Shown piece by piece: positions 18,273 through 28,061 of a stretch of 64,000 nt of DNA (position 1 is the first letter of the stretch; every line of letters begins with the position of its first letter). Source of the DNA: Candidatus Propionivibrio dominans (GTDB taxonomy: Bacteria; Pseudomonadota; Gammaproteobacteria; Burkholderiales; Rhodocyclaceae); the NCBI GenBank assembly GCA_016709335.1, contig JADJNC010000010.1:97588-161587 (forward strand). The letters are read 5' to 3'. The position numbers were made by a program, and so were the translations under genes. The notes under the pieces were generated by a model. The model saw only the letters and a program-made list of their open reading frames with translations, was not told where the DNA came from and ran no database searches.

Positions 18273-19307
18273 ATGCAAATCACCATCACCCAACCCGACG
18301 ACTGGCACCTGCATCTGCGTGACGGCGAAGCCCTTGCCGCCGTTCTTCCGCATAGTGCGCGCCAGTTCGCGCGGGCCATTGTCATGCCCAATCTGCGTCC
18401 GCCGGTAACCACCGTTGCAGCCGCCGCAGCGTATCGCCAGCGCATTCTTGCTGCCTTGCCTGCGGGCATGGATTTTGTGCCACTGATGACGCTTTATCTC
18501 ACCGACAACACGCCGGGCGATGAGATCCGGCGGGCGGCCGATAGCAGCTTTGTCCATGCGGTCAAGCTGTATCCGGCGGGGGCGACGACCAACTCGGATG
18601 CCGGCGTGACCGACCTCGCCCAATGCGATGCGGCGCTGGCCGAGATGGAGAAGCTCGGTCTGCCCTTGCTCGTGCATGGCGAGGTGACGGATCCGGCGAT
18701 CGACGTTTTCGACCGCGAGAATGTCTTCATCGAAACCGTGCTGCAGCCCTTGCTGGCCCGCCGACCGGGCTTGCGTGTGGTATTCGAGCACATTACGACC
18801 AGGGATGCGGCGGCGTTTGTTGCCGCAGCCGGAGCGAATGTGGCGGCGACGATCACCGCGCATCACCTGCTTTATAACCGCAATGCCATTTTTGCCGGCG
18901 GCCTGCGTCCTCACTACTATTGCCTGCCGGTGTTGAAGCGCGAGATTCATCGTCAGGCGCTGCTTGGCGCAGCGACTTCCGGCAGCAGCAAATATTTTCT
19001 CGGTACCGATTCGGCGCCGCACGCCCGCGGCACCAAGGAGACGGCGTGCGGCTGCGCCGGTTGCTATACGGCACCTGCCGCACTGGAGCTCTATGCCGAG
19101 GCCTTCGCTGCCGCGGGTGCGCTCGACAGGCTGGAAGCCTTTGCCAGTTTCAATGGCCCGGATTTCTATCGTCTGCCACGCAACAGCGGTACAGTGACGC
19201 TGGAAAAACAGGCGTGGGTGATGCCGGAAGCATTTGACTATGCCGGCGGCGACAAACTGGTGCCGCTGCTCGCCGGCGAATCGCTGCACTGGAAATTCGT
19301 CGCATGA
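18273..19307 (+). CDS. pyrC: Dihydroorotase
   Basis: Zinc amidohydrolase of pyrimidine synthesis, interconverting carbamoyl aspartate and dihydroorotate. 344 aa, the E. coli type II length. Visible: the metal site [10 protein letters not shown] (residues 9-18), PNLRPPVTT, the carbamylated lysine region [43 protein letters not shown] and [13 protein letters not shown]. The ATG at 18273 fits the family N-terminus. The 150 bp before it hold a dispersed repeat and then a weakly defined promoter region. Confidence 0.97.
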   Translation: MQITITQPDDWHLHLRDGEALAAVLPHSARQFARAIVMPNLRPPVTTVAAAAAYRQRILAALPAGMDFVPLMTLYLTDNTPGDEIRRAADSSFVHAVKLYPAGATTNSDAGVTDLAQCDAALAEMEKLGLPLLVHGEVTDPAIDVFDRENVFIETVLQPLLARRPGLRVVFEHITTRDAAAFVAAAGANVAATITAHHLLYNRNAIFAGGLRPHYYCLPVLKREIHRQALLGAATSGSSKYFLGTDSAPHARGTKETACGCAGCYTAPAALELYAEAFAAAGALDRLEAFASFNGPDFYRLPRNSGTVTLEKQAWVMPEAFDYAGGDKLVPLLAGESLHWKFVA

Positions 19308-19340
19308 CTATCGTTATCTGATTGCCTTGGGAGATTTGCC

Positions 19341-19802
19341 GTGTCCGTGACCCGACTGCTTGCACTGCTCCTGTTGCCTTTTCTGGTGGCCTGCTCCGAC
19401 CAGCGGGCTGCTTTCGAAATCAACGGTAGCAGTACCAATACATTGACCCTGATCCGGGTCACCAGCTTCCCGTGGGAGAAAACGGCGAAGTATTCAATCG
19501 TTGCCGCGCGCATGCCCGACTGCATGCGGCGCCACCCGATGTCAACCGCAGGACTTGATGCCAGGGTGGAAGTTTATTCGCCAGGCAACGAGGCCTGGAT
19601 ACTCAAGCAGGACGGGCGCATGTTCGTAGTAGAAACCCGCACCTGCGAAGGCTTTGCCAGTCTCGACAAGGTTCCGGAAGGCGGCATGGGGCCGCTGATG
19701 GGCACTTTCGAGATGCGCAAGGACACCCTGGTGTTCGTTGCCGCGCCCAAAGTCGAGCCTCCACCCCAACCTGTTGCAGTGCCTGCACCGGCAGCAAACT
19801 GA
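19341..19802 (+). CDS. Hypothetical lipoprotein
   Basis: 153 aa starting at GTG 19341, with GGGAG upstream. The N-terminus is a lipoprotein signal peptide ending in LVAC (Cys 18). The middle has no recognised domain, but four cysteines (two of them at PDCMRR and TRTCEGF) could form disulphides. The C-terminus is Pro/Ala-rich. It lies 33 bp after pyrC and just before the RNase P RNA gene; no function can be assigned. Confidence 0.75.
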   Translation: MSVTRLLALLLLPFLVACSDQRAAFEINGSSTNTLTLIRVTSFPWEKTAKYSIVAARMPDCMRRHPMSTAGLDARVEVYSPGNEAWILKQDGRMFVVETRTCEGFASLDKVPEGGMGPLMGTFEMRKDTLVFVAAPKVEPPPQPVAVPAPAAN

Positions 19803-19821
19803 TCCATGCCGCGGGACAGCG

Positions 19822-19827
19822 TATAAT
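19822..19827 (+). promoter_or_regulatory. -10 box of the rnpB promoter
   Basis: A perfect TATAAT placed 8 bp before the predicted 5' end of RNase P RNA. The matching -35 (CTGATC or TGATCC at about 19799-19805) is weak. Confidence 0.65.
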
Positions 19828-19835
19828 CATGTCGG

Positions 19836-20238
19836 GAAGTCGGTCAGGCAACCGCTGGGCGAAAGGCGCAAGCCCCAACCGAGAGGAAAGTCCGGGCTTC
19901 GCAGAGCAAGATGCCGGCTAACGGCCGGGCACCGTGAGGTGACGGAAAGTGCAACAGAGAATAGACCGCCTAAGCACGGGGAAACCCGGGCCGGCAAGGG
20001 TGAAACGGCGCCCTGGCGCAAGCCGGGGCGGTCAGGCGAAAGCCTGGCCGAGGTAAGAGCTCACCGCGGACGTGGTAACACGGACGGCACGGCAAACCCC
20101 ATCTGAAGCAAGGCCAAATAGGGAAGCGTACGGCGTGGCTCGCGCCGCTTCCGGGTAGGCTGCTTGAGCGTGCTGGTAACAGTACGCCTAGAGGAATGGT
20201 TGTCCACGACAGAACCCGGCTTAACGACCGGCTTCCCC
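19836..20238 (+). ncRNA. rnpB: RNase P RNA, bacterial type A
   Basis: Catalytic RNA that matures tRNA 5' ends. The conserved early element GAGAGGAAAGTCCGGGCT is at about 19880-19897; internal landmarks include GGCACCGTGAGGTGACGGAAAGTGC-like P-stems, CCGAGGTAAGAGCTCACC-like sequence, and the 3' conserved ACAGAACCCGGCTTA. The 5' end GAAGTCGGTC pairs with 3' GACCGGCTTC (20226-20235) to make helix P1, which fixes the ends. Complete and apparently functional. Confidence 0.97.
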
Positions 20239-20290
20239 CCCAACCCCCATTTCGATCTGCTGCCGGTAAAGAATCAGTCAGGCATAAGGA

Positions 20291-20323
20291 AAAAAAGCCG
20301 GCTCAATACTGAGCCGGCTTTTG
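20291..20323. terminator. Bidirectional terminator between rnpB and fba
   Basis: Perfect stem AAAAGCCGGCTCA / TGAGCCGGCTTTT with a 4-base loop, with A/T runs on both sides, between the convergent rnpB and aldolase genes. Confidence 0.85.
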
Positions 20324-20341
20324 CTTGATACAGAGCGCTGA

Positions 20342-21415
20342 TCAGGCCAGGGTGCCGACGTTGTTGAGGTCGGCGAAGGCCTGTTTCAGACGTGCCTTGA
20401 ACTGTTCTTCGCCGGCACGCAGGAAAACGCGTGGGTCGTAGTACTTCTTGTTCGGCTTGTCTTCGCCATCCGGGTTGCCAATCTGGCCCTGCAGGTAACC
20501 TTCGTTTTTCGTGTAGTAGTTCTTGATACCTTCCCAGAAGGCCCATTGCGTATCGGTGTCAATGTTCATCTTGATGACACCGTAGGAGATGGCATCGCGG
20601 ATTTCTTGGAGCGACGAACCCGAACCGCCGTGGAAAACGAAGTCGATCGGTTGCGCCGGGGTACCATACTTCTTCTGGATGTAGGCCTGCGAGTTCTTCA
20701 GGATGACCGGCTGCAGCTTGACGTTGCCCGGCTTGTAGACGCCGTGCACATTGCCGAACGACGCGGCGATGGTGAAGCGATTGCTGATCTTGGACAGTTG
20801 CTCGTAGGCGTAGGCTACGTCTTCGGGCTGGGTGTAGAGCTTGGAGCTGTCGACATCGCTGTTGTCGACGCCGTCTTCTTCACCGCCGGTGACGCCGAGT
20901 TCGATCTCCAGCGTCATGCCGAGCTTGCTCATGCGCGTGAGATAGCGCGAACAGATTTCAATGTTTTCTTCCAGAGGCTCTTCCGACAGATCGAGCATGT
21001 GCGAACTGAACAGCGGCTTGCCGTGGGTCTTGAAATAGGCTTCGCCGGCGTCGAGCAGGCCGTCAATCCACGGCAGCAGTTTCTTGGCCGCGTGATCGGT
21101 ATGCAGAACGATCGTGGCGCCATACAGCCCCGCCAGAGCATGAACGTGGTGTGCAGCGGAAACGGCACCGGCGATGCAGGCACGTTGCGCTTCGTTCTTC
21201 AGAGCCTTGCCGGCGTAGAACTGGGCGCCACCATTGGAGAGCTGGATAATGGCCGGCGACTTGACTTCGGCGGCGGTTTCCATGATGGCGTTTACCGTGC
21301 TGGTGTTGATGGCGTTGACTGCCGGCATGGCGAAACTCTTTTGTTTTGCCAGCGCAAAGAGGGCTTGCAAATCATCGCCAGTGGCAACTCCCGATTTTAC
21401 CTGCGGTGCATTCAT
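20342..21415 (-). CDS. fba: Class II fructose-bisphosphate aldolase
   Basis: Zinc-dependent aldolase splitting fructose 1,6-bisphosphate into DHAP and glyceraldehyde 3-phosphate. 357 aa, matching E. coli FbaA (class IIa). Landmarks: FAMPAVNAINTSTVNAIMET near residue 30-50, zinc ligand region ATIVLHTDHAAKK, EIELGVTGGEEDGVDNSD, SFGNVHGVYKPGNVKL and FVFHGGSGSSLQEI. The ATG at 21415 matches the family N-terminus; the in-frame upstream extension does not. Shares a bidirectional terminator with rnpB. Confidence 0.97.
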   Translation of the reverse strand: MNAPQVKSGVATGDDLQALFALAKQKSFAMPAVNAINTSTVNAIMETAAEVKSPAIIQLSNGGAQFYAGKALKNEAQRACIAGAVSAAHHVHALAGLYGATIVLHTDHAAKKLLPWIDGLLDAGEAYFKTHGKPLFSSHMLDLSEEPLEENIEICSRYLTRMSKLGMTLEIELGVTGGEEDGVDNSDVDSSKLYTQPEDVAYAYEQLSKISNRFTIAASFGNVHGVYKPGNVKLQPVILKNSQAYIQKKYGTPAQPIDFVFHGGSGSSLQEIRDAISYGVIKMNIDTDTQWAFWEGIKNYYTKNEGYLQGQIGNPDGEDKPNKKYYDPRVFLRAGEEQFKARLKQAFADLNNVGTLA

Positions 21416-21601
21416 GATGAGATATCCAAAAGCGGTTGGTCGAAGGGAAAAAAACTTTACTACGTATTTGTACTTCCGGTCAATGTTTCTTCTCTGACGG
21501 CTGGAGAAAGAATCGCTCTCCGAACCGAGTTTTTGGCCAGATACCCGCAAATCCGGCAGCCTGTTAGAATCGCGCTCGTTCCTTTTGCGAAAGATTGTTC
21601 C

Positions 21602-22500
21602 ATGAAGAAGCTCTCACCGCGTTTTCTGCTGGCTGCCTGTCTGTTGCTTTGCGGCACCCTGGCGCAAGCCGTTCCAACGGGAGAGCGTGACCGTGCCTTT
21701 GCCGTCGTCGATAGCGTGCAGATGCCTGCCTGGGTCGAGCATAACGGTGTCCGGCAGCCACTCGAGCCGGGGAAAGTGCTGCAAAACCGTGATCGCGTCA
21801 TCACCGGTGCCGACGCACGCGTGCTCATCCAGTTGGCCGAAGGGAGCGCGGTCAAGCTGGGCGAGAACGCTCAACTCGATCTCAATGCGCTCGGCTGGCG
21901 CGAGAACCGGGTGTTCACTGCGGCGCTCGATGTGGCGCGGGGCGCCTTTCGTTTCACTACCGACGTATTCGCAAAATTGCAGCAGAGGCGCGCCGTGAAT
22001 GTACGCATTGCGACGATCACCGCCGGAATTCGCGGTACTGACCTGTGGGGCAGTTCGGATGCCGAACGCGATCTCGTCTGCCTGCTCGAAGGGCGGATTA
22101 CCGTGTGGCATCCTGAGGACGAAGTTCGTGAAATGAGCGAAGCACTGAGTTTCTATGTGGTACCCAGCGAGCGGCGCCGAATCCGGTGGGCAGCGTCGAC
22201 GCTGAGCAGGTCCGCAAATGGTCGGCGCAGACGGAGGTGCAAGCGGATAGCGGCTATGTCCGGCGCGGTGGTCAGTGGAAGGTTGAACTGGCCGTTGTGG
22301 ATGGAAAAACCGATGCCCTGGCCTTGTACGACCGCGTCCGGGCCGCAGGTTACGCGGTGGGCATCAAGCCGCTAAGGGCGGCTGGCGGCTATCGTTACTC
22401 GCTACGCGTTACCCAGTTGGCGTCACAGGTGGAAGCCGCTGTACTGGCGGAAAAACTCAAAGTGACGCTTGGCTTGACGGCTCCCGTCGTTACCCGGTAG
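21602..22500 (+). pseudogene. FecR-domain plus SPOR-domain periplasmic protein (frameshifted)
   Basis: A signal peptide (KKLSPRFLLAACLLLCGTLA) precedes a FecR domain (about residues 45-165: VLQNRDRVITGADARVLIQL, IATITAGIRGTDLWG). After VVPS at about 22169 the frame breaks by one missing base. The other frame continues EQVRKWSAQTEVQADSGY and a SPOR domain (WKVELAVVDGKTDALALYDR) to 22500. Restoring a base gives 299 residues. SPOR domains bind denuded glycan at the division septum, and FecR-like domains without a sigma factor are probably ligand-binding, so the intact protein may sense or mark cell wall. Real mutation or sequence error cannot be told apart here. Confidence 0.75.
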
Positions 22501-22560
22501 TGATCTCTGCCCTGAATTGGCGTCTGCCGACGCCATCATGCCGCAGCGAAAGCCGGGTGT

Positions 22561-22920
22561 TCAGACGACCAGTTTCTGGCCGGAGACAAGGTGTTTCAGA
22601 TTGGACAGCCAGAACCGGCAGGCCTTTTGTGTCGCGAGCAGATTCACCTGCCACAAGCGGTTTTGCTCGCGCATCATCCAGCTTACGCTTGGAATGAGCG
22701 ACAAGAGGGCGAGCGGATGATCGCGCTTTGCGCACTTCGCGCCTTCGTCGTCCGCCAGATCAATGAATCGACTGACGGCCAGGCGATAATAGTCCGAGCT
22801 GTTGCAGCAACCGCTTATCTCTTCGGATTCTCCGGCCGCACGGCGCCAAAGATTGAGCGCAAGCTGGTCGGAGATGCCGTCTTTATGGGCGATCCACGGA
22901 AGTATTTTCGGTGCTTTCAT
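22561..22920 (-). CDS. Conserved hypothetical protein
   Basis: 119 aa starting at ATG 22920, which has AAGGAG eight bases upstream. The protein is rich in Trp, Leu and basic residues; no membrane segment or known domain is evident. The N-terminal stretch PKILPWIAHKDGISDQLALN looks like a compact helical DNA- or protein-binding start and resembles small hypothetical proteins seen in related bacteria, but I cannot name a function. Convergent with the FecR-SPOR gene. Confidence 0.65.
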   Translation of the reverse strand: MKAPKILPWIAHKDGISDQLALNLWRRAAGESEEISGCCNSSDYYRLAVSRFIDLADDEGAKCAKRDHPLALLSLIPSVSWMMREQNRLWQVNLLATQKACRFWLSNLKHLVSGQKLVV

Positions 22921-23142
22921 GCCTTTACTCCTTGTGTTCTGGCGGTAGCCAGGCACTGGGAAATATTGACCTTGTGGGCCTTGAATTGTTGCAGCGCAAA
23001 AAGATTATAGTTCGCCTCCGCACATAATACTAGAATCTTTTAACTAATTTTTTAGCCGCCACTTTTGCTGCATTGCACAAGAACACCGTTCGTCCCTCGT
23101 AGCGCTCGTTACAATGGGCGTTGTATCTGCGGAAATTCTGCC

Positions 23143-25338
23143 ATGTCCGATCTGCTTGCCCATCTCAATCCGCCACAACTCGCTGCCGTTACCTTGCCGC
23201 CGCAGCACTCGCTGATTCTTGCCGGAGCGGGCAGCGGCAAGACGCGGGTGCTCACTACGCGTATAGCCTGGCTGATTTCGACCGGTCAGGTCGGGCCGCA
23301 GGGCATTCTCGCCGTGACCTTCACCAACAAGGCGGCGAAGGAAATGCTGGCGCGCCTTTCGGCGCTGCTGCCGATCAATACCCGCGGGATGTGGATCGGC
23401 ACCTTCCACGGGCTGTGCAACCGCCTGCTACGCGCACATCACCGCGATGCCGGCCTGCCGGCGCAGTTCCAGATCCTTGATTCGGCCGATCAACTGTCGG
23501 CCATCAAGCGATTGCTGAAGAACCTCAACGTCGACGACGAGAAGTTTCCACCGCGCGAACTCGCCGGCTTCATCAACGCGCACAAGGAGCAGGGGCTGCG
23601 GGCGGCGCAGGCCGAGGCTTACGACGACCATACCCGGCGCCGCGTCGAGCTTTTCGCCGAATACGATGCCCAGTGCCAGCGCGAAGGCGTTGTCGACTTT
23701 GCCGAACTGCTGCTGCGCACCTATGAGCTGCTGAAGCGCAACGAACCGCTGCGCCGCCACTATCAGGAGCGCTTCCGGCATATTCTGGTCGACGAGTTTC
23801 AGGATACCAACCGCCTGCAATACGCCTGGCTGAAGCTGCTGGCCGGGCGTGACGGGCAGACAGCGCAGCCAAACGGCGCCTGCCTGTTCGCGGTCGGCGA
23901 CGACGATCAGTCGATTTATGCCTTTCGCGGTGCCGAGGTCGGCAACATGCGCGACCTTGAGCGCGAGTTCGCCGTCGCCAACGTGATCCGCCTCGAACAG
24001 AACTACCGCTCGCACGGCAACATCCTCGACGCCGCCAATGCCCTGATCAAGAACAATCGCGGCCGTCTCGGCAAGACGCTATGGACCGAGGCCGGTGCCG
24101 GCGAGGCGATCCGCGTGTTCGACGCCGTTTCGGACATCGACGAAGCGCGCCTTGTCGTCGACGAAGCGCGCGAACTGGTGCGCGACGGGTTCCCGCGCAA
24201 CCAGATCGCCGTTCTTTACCGCTCCAACGCCCAGTCGCGCGTCCTCGAACACCAGTTGTTCACCGCCGCTGTGCCCTATCGCGTCTATGGTGGTCTGCGT
24301 TTCTTCGATCGTCAGGAAATCAAGCATGCGCTGGCCTATTTGCGCCTGATCGGCAATCCGGACGACGACACGGCCTTTGCCCGCGTCGTCAATTTTCCGA
24401 CACGCGGTATCGGCAGCCGCAGCGTCGACGCCTTGCTGGAGGCGGCGCACCGTGCCAACTCCAGCCTCTACAACGCCGCCGCCAGCCTCGGCGGCAAGGC
24501 GGGAACATCGGTCGGCGCCTTCATCCGCCTGGTCGAAGCGCTACGCAGTGAAACGCAAAACCTGCCGCTGCCAGAAATCATCGATCACATCATCGAGAAA
24601 AGCGGCCTGCGCCAGCACTACCTTGGCGAGAAGGAAGGCCAGGAGCGGTTGGAGAACCTCGACGAGTTGATCAACGCGGCGACCAACTTCCTGCAGGAAG
24701 AAACCGATACCTCCGCCAACCAGGACGACGAACCGGATGGCGGCCCGCTTGCCTCCTTCCTGGCGCACGCCTCGCTCGAAGCCGGTGAGCACCAGGCTGG
24801 CGAGGGGCAGGAGGCGGTGCAGTTGATGACCGTGCACGCCGCCAAGGGGCTGGAGTTCGACGTGGTCTTCATCACCGGGCTGGAGCAGGGGCTGTTCCCG
24901 CACGACAACGCCGCGCAGGAGCGCGTCGGCCTGGAGGAAGAGCGGCGGCTGATGTACGTGGCCGTGACCCGCGCCCGCAAGCGCCTCTACTTGTCGCACG
25001 CGCAAACGCGCATGCTGCACGGCCAGACGCGCTTTTGCCTGCCCTCGCTGTTTCTTGAAGAGCTGCCAGAGGAATTGCTGCGCAGGATCGGCCGTACGCC
25101 GGCCTTTGCGGTCAAGGAGCCGCCTTACAGCTCGGGAACGTCCGGGACGGCTTATGCCGAACCCGTGTCATCAGCCGGCGGCTGGCGCATCGGGCAGAAT
25201 GTCCGGCATGCCAGGTTTGGTCCGGGGGTGATCGTATCGGCCGAAGGGCGCGGTCCGGATGCGCGCGTACAGGTCAATTTCGGCGCCCAGGGAATGAAAT
25301 GGCTGGCGCTGGAGTATGCGAAGCTGACGCCGGCTTAG
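23143..25338 (+). CDS. uvrD: UvrD/Rep-family DNA helicase
   Basis: Superfamily 1A 3'-5' DNA helicase, 731 aa. Helicase motifs: LILAGAGSGKTRVLTTRIAW (Walker A, about 25-45), VTFTNKAAKEM (Ia), ILVDEFQDTN (Walker B), FAVGDDDQSIYAFRGA (III), LEQNYRS (IV), MTVHAAKGLEFDVVFI (V) and RRLMYVAVTRARKRL (VI). A short C-terminal Tudor-like tail (GQNVRHARFGPGVIVSAEG) is characteristic of UvrD/PcrA and binds RNA polymerase or repair partners. Acts in nucleotide excision and mismatch repair. The ATG at 23143 fits the family. Confidence 0.95.
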   Translation: MSDLLAHLNPPQLAAVTLPPQHSLILAGAGSGKTRVLTTRIAWLISTGQVGPQGILAVTFTNKAAKEMLARLSALLPINTRGMWIGTFHGLCNRLLRAHHRDAGLPAQFQILDSADQLSAIKRLLKNLNVDDEKFPPRELAGFINAHKEQGLRAAQAEAYDDHTRRRVELFAEYDAQCQREGVVDFAELLLRTYELLKRNEPLRRHYQERFRHILVDEFQDTNRLQYAWLKLLAGRDGQTAQPNGACLFAVGDDDQSIYAFRGAEVGNMRDLEREFAVANVIRLEQNYRSHGNILDAANALIKNNRGRLGKTLWTEAGAGEAIRVFDAVSDIDEARLVVDEARELVRDGFPRNQIAVLYRSNAQSRVLEHQLFTAAVPYRVYGGLRFFDRQEIKHALAYLRLIGNPDDDTAFARVVNFPTRGIGSRSVDALLEAAHRANSSLYNAAASLGGKAGTSVGAFIRLVEALRSETQNLPLPEIIDHIIEKSGLRQHYLGEKEGQERLENLDELINAATNFLQEETDTSANQDDEPDGGPLASFLAHASLEAGEHQAGEGQEAVQLMTVHAAKGLEFDVVFITGLEQGLFPHDNAAQERVGLEEERRLMYVAVTRARKRLYLSHAQTRMLHGQTRFCLPSLFLEELPEELLRRIGRTPAFAVKEPPYSSGTSGTAYAEPVSSAGGWRIGQNVRHARFGPGVIVSAEGRGPDARVQVNFGAQGMKWLALEYAKLTPA

Positions 25339-25737
25339 TTGGCTGGGGGAAGGGGACTGGGTGAAGGCGTGAATTCCACTCCAGGAGATGCGCTTTGACT
25401 CCGGGACAATGGCCGCAGATTGACAACAGGCTGGTTATTGCCGGGCTGTTATTTTTTTGTCCACAGTTTGCTCACAGGGGGTGTGTACAAGTCTGTGGAT
25501 GGGTCTTTCCGAAGCAGCTTGACTTGCCCGAACAGCGAACAGCAGCTAGGCTACCGGTTGTCCATGCTCAGACGGGTGCCATTGACGTAGGGCGCTTCGT
25601 TTTTCCGGATTCTGGTTCTCGCAGCGCTCTTGAGTACCCTCTGCCTAGGGTTGGTGTTAGGGCTTTTGAGTGCAGGATTAACGTTTTGCCTTGTTCCTTG
25701 ATGACCTTCTTTGCCAACCTTTACCCTGGAGAAAATC
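25339..25737 (+). other. 400-bp intergenic region without recognisable gene
   Basis: No convincing frame, RNA or repeat. Near its end, GGAG lies seven bases before the qor start and belongs to that gene. A promoter could not be placed with confidence. Confidence 0.4.
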
Positions 25738-26712
25738 ATGCCTTTTGCCATACGTATTCATCAGACCGGCGGCCCCGAAGTCATGCGCTGGGAGGAACTT
25801 GCCGTTGGCGATCCGGCGCCCGGTGAGGCGCGTATCCGCCATGAAGCGGTGGGTCTCAACTACATCGACACCTATCATCGCAGCGGCCTATATCCACTGC
25901 CCTTGCCTGCCGGTCTGGGCATGGAAGGCGCAGGTGTCGTCGAGGCGATCGGTGCCGGCGTCAGCGACCTCAAGCCCGGTGATCGCGTGGCCTATGCCGG
26001 CGGCCCGGTCGGCGCTTATTGCCAGGTGCGCTGTCTGCCGGCCGATCGCTTGCTGAAGTTGCCGGAGGGAATTGATTTTCGTAGCGGCGCCGCGATGATG
26101 CTGCAGGGGCTGACCAGCGCCTACCTGCTGCGCCGCACCTATTGTGTACAGCCGGGCGATGCGGTGCTGATTCATGCCGCCGCCGGCGGCGTCGGCCTGA
26201 TCGCCTGCCAGTGGGCCAGGGCGCTTGGTGCGACGGTCATCGGTACCGTGTCGAACGAGGCCAAGGCGGCGCTGGCTACCGCGCACGGCTGCCAGCACAT
26301 CATCTACTATACGCGTGAAGACGTGGCCAAACGGGTGCGCGAGATCACCGCTGGCGAAGGCGTGGCCGTGGTCTACGACGGGGTCGGCAAGGATACCTTC
26401 ATGGGGTCGCTCGACAGCCTGCGCGTGCGCGGCATGATGGTCAGCTTTGGCAATGCCTCCGGCCCGGTGACGTCATTCGACCCGCTGCTGCTGTCGCAAA
26501 AGGGTTCGCTGTTCATAACCCGGCCGACCTTGATGCACTACACCGCCAAACGCGATGAACTTCTCGCTCTGGGTGCCGAGCTGTTTGCTGTCGTCAGCTC
26601 GGGCAAAGTCAGAATCGAGGTTAACCAGACCTACGCGCTGGCCGATGCCGCCAACGCGCATCGCGATCTTGAGGCGCGCAAGACAACGGGTTCGACGATC
26701 CTGCTGCCTTGA
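25738..26712 (+). CDS. qor: NADPH:quinone oxidoreductase (zeta-crystallin type)
   Basis: Zinc-free medium-chain dehydrogenase family enzyme, 324 aa, reducing quinones with NADPH in the cytoplasm. Motifs: GLNYIDTYHRSGLYPLPLP (residues 38-56), GMEGAGVVEAIG, and the Rossmann motif VLIHAAAGGVGLIACQWARA (about 143-162), then VVYDGVGKDTFMGSLDSL. The ATG at 25738 with a GGAG site seven bases upstream is the natural start. The stop overlaps the ATG of the TAXI gene, suggesting co-transcription. Confidence 0.93.
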   Translation: MPFAIRIHQTGGPEVMRWEELAVGDPAPGEARIRHEAVGLNYIDTYHRSGLYPLPLPAGLGMEGAGVVEAIGAGVSDLKPGDRVAYAGGPVGAYCQVRCLPADRLLKLPEGIDFRSGAAMMLQGLTSAYLLRRTYCVQPGDAVLIHAAAGGVGLIACQWARALGATVIGTVSNEAKAALATAHGCQHIIYYTREDVAKRVREITAGEGVAVVYDGVGKDTFMGSLDSLRVRGMMVSFGNASGPVTSFDPLLLSQKGSLFITRPTLMHYTAKRDELLALGAELFAVVSSGKVRIEVNQTYALADAANAHRDLEARKTTGSTILLP

Positions 26713-28061
26713 TGATGATGAAGCTTCGCGCCAAGTTTGTTTCAATTCGCGACCTGCTGGCGACGGCCTGGCCGATTGTGCTCATTACGGCGATCGGTTT
26801 TGTCGTTGCCTATCAGTTTGTCGAACCGGCGCCACCGCGGTACATGACGATCACCACGGGCAGTGAGTCGGGCGCCTACTATGCCTATGCCAGACGCTAC
26901 GCCGAGCTGCTCGCGGCCAACGGCATCACGCTGGAAGTCAGGACTTCGGCCGGCTCGCTGCAGAATCTGGAGCGGCTTAACAAAGAAGAAGCCGACATTG
27001 CTTTTGTACAAGGCGGGATAAGCGAGGTTGTCAATGCCGAAAGCGATAATGGCAGTGACAGCGATCTTCGTTCGCTGGGTAGTGTTGCCTTCGAGCCGGT
27101 ATGGGTTTTTTACCGTAGCGACAACCGGATTGACAAGCTGTTTCAGCTTGACGGCCAGCGTATCGCGGTCGGTGAAGAGGGAAGTGGTATCCGCGGGCTG
27201 GCACTGCAATTGCTGGAGGCCAACGAGATCAAGGCGAAAAGCAAGAATCTCCTGCCGGTTGCCGGGCTTAATGCAGCCGAAGCGCTGCAGCGCGGCGAAA
27301 TCGATGCCGCTTTCATCGTGGCCGCGCCGGAAGCGCCTGTCGTGCAGGTGTTGCTGCGTTCGCCCGGTGTGCGGGTGATGAGCTTCAGCCAGGCCGATGC
27401 CTACGTGCGGCGTTTCCCCTTTCTTTCAAAAATCGTCCTGCCGCGCGGTGTGGTCGATCTGGTGCGCGATACGCCGCCGCGAGATACCGTTTTGCTGGCC
27501 ACCACCGCCAACGTGATTGTGCGGGACAGTTTGCATCCGGCACTGGTCAGCCTCATGCTGCAAGCGATGACCGAGGTGCACGGCAAGAGCGGGTTTTTCC
27601 AGCGTGCCGGCGAGTTTCCAGCCTACAAGGACCGCAGCTTTGCTCTCTCGGAGCAGGCGCAGCGTTTTTACAAGTCCGGGCCGCCTTTCCTGCAGCGTTA
27701 TCTTCCCTTCTGGATCGCGGTGCTGGTTGAACGGCTGTTCGTTCTGATCCTGCCGATCATCATTCTGCTGTTTCCACTGCTCAGGATCGCTCCTTCAGTT
27801 TATAACTGGCGCGTACGTTCGAAGATATTTCGCAGTTATGGCGATCTTAAGTTTCTCGAAAACGAGGTACGCCATAGTTACGATCCGTCCCGTCATGCGG
27901 AGTATCTGAGTCGGCTCGACGGCATCGAGGACGACGCCTATTCACGCAACATTCCACTCGCCTTCAGCGATTTGTTCTATACGCTGCGCGAACACATCAA
28001 TCTCGTCCGCGCAGAGCTTTCACAGATCGAATCGCGGGCCATGCCCGGCAAAACGACATGA
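26712..28061 (+). CDS. TAXI-family solute-binding protein with two membrane anchors
   Basis: TRAP-associated extracytoplasmic immunogenic (TAXI) protein, 449 aa. An N-terminal helix (IVLITAIGFVVAYQFV) is followed by a periplasmic binding domain (TGSESGAYYAYARRYAELL, ADIAFVQGGISE, VGEEGSGIRGLALQLL). A second helix (about residues 335-358, LFVLILPIIILLFPLL) precedes a cytoplasmic tail of about 90 aa rich in charged residues. No TRAP permease gene is nearby. Three consecutive ATG codons (26712, 26715, 26718) make the exact start uncertain. It overlaps the ParA-like gene by 4 bp. Confidence 0.85.
   Translation: MMMKLRAKFVSIRDLLATAWPIVLITAIGFVVAYQFVEPAPPRYMTITTGSESGAYYAYARRYAELLAANGITLEVRTSAGSLQNLERLNKEEADIAFVQGGISEVVNAESDNGSDSDLRSLGSVAFEPVWVFYRSDNRIDKLFQLDGQRIAVGEEGSGIRGLALQLLEANEIKAKSKNLLPVAGLNAAEALQRGEIDAAFIVAAPEAPVVQVLLRSPGVRVMSFSQADAYVRRFPFLSKIVLPRGVVDLVRDTPPRDTVLLATTANVIVRDSLHPALVSLMLQAMTEVHGKSGFFQRAGEFPAYKDRSFALSEQAQRFYKSGPPFLQRYLPFWIAVLVERLFVLILPIIILLFPLLRIAPSVYNWRVRSKIFRSYGDLKFLENEVRHSYDPSRHAEYLSRLDGIEDDAYSRNIPLAFSDLFYTLREHINLVRAELSQIESRAMPGKTT

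Noticed and set aside
20546..22375. A 609-codon plus-strand frame across fba and the FecR-SPOR gene
   Set aside because: Its first half is antisense to the well-supported aldolase gene; only the part from 21602 has a signal peptide and a known domain.
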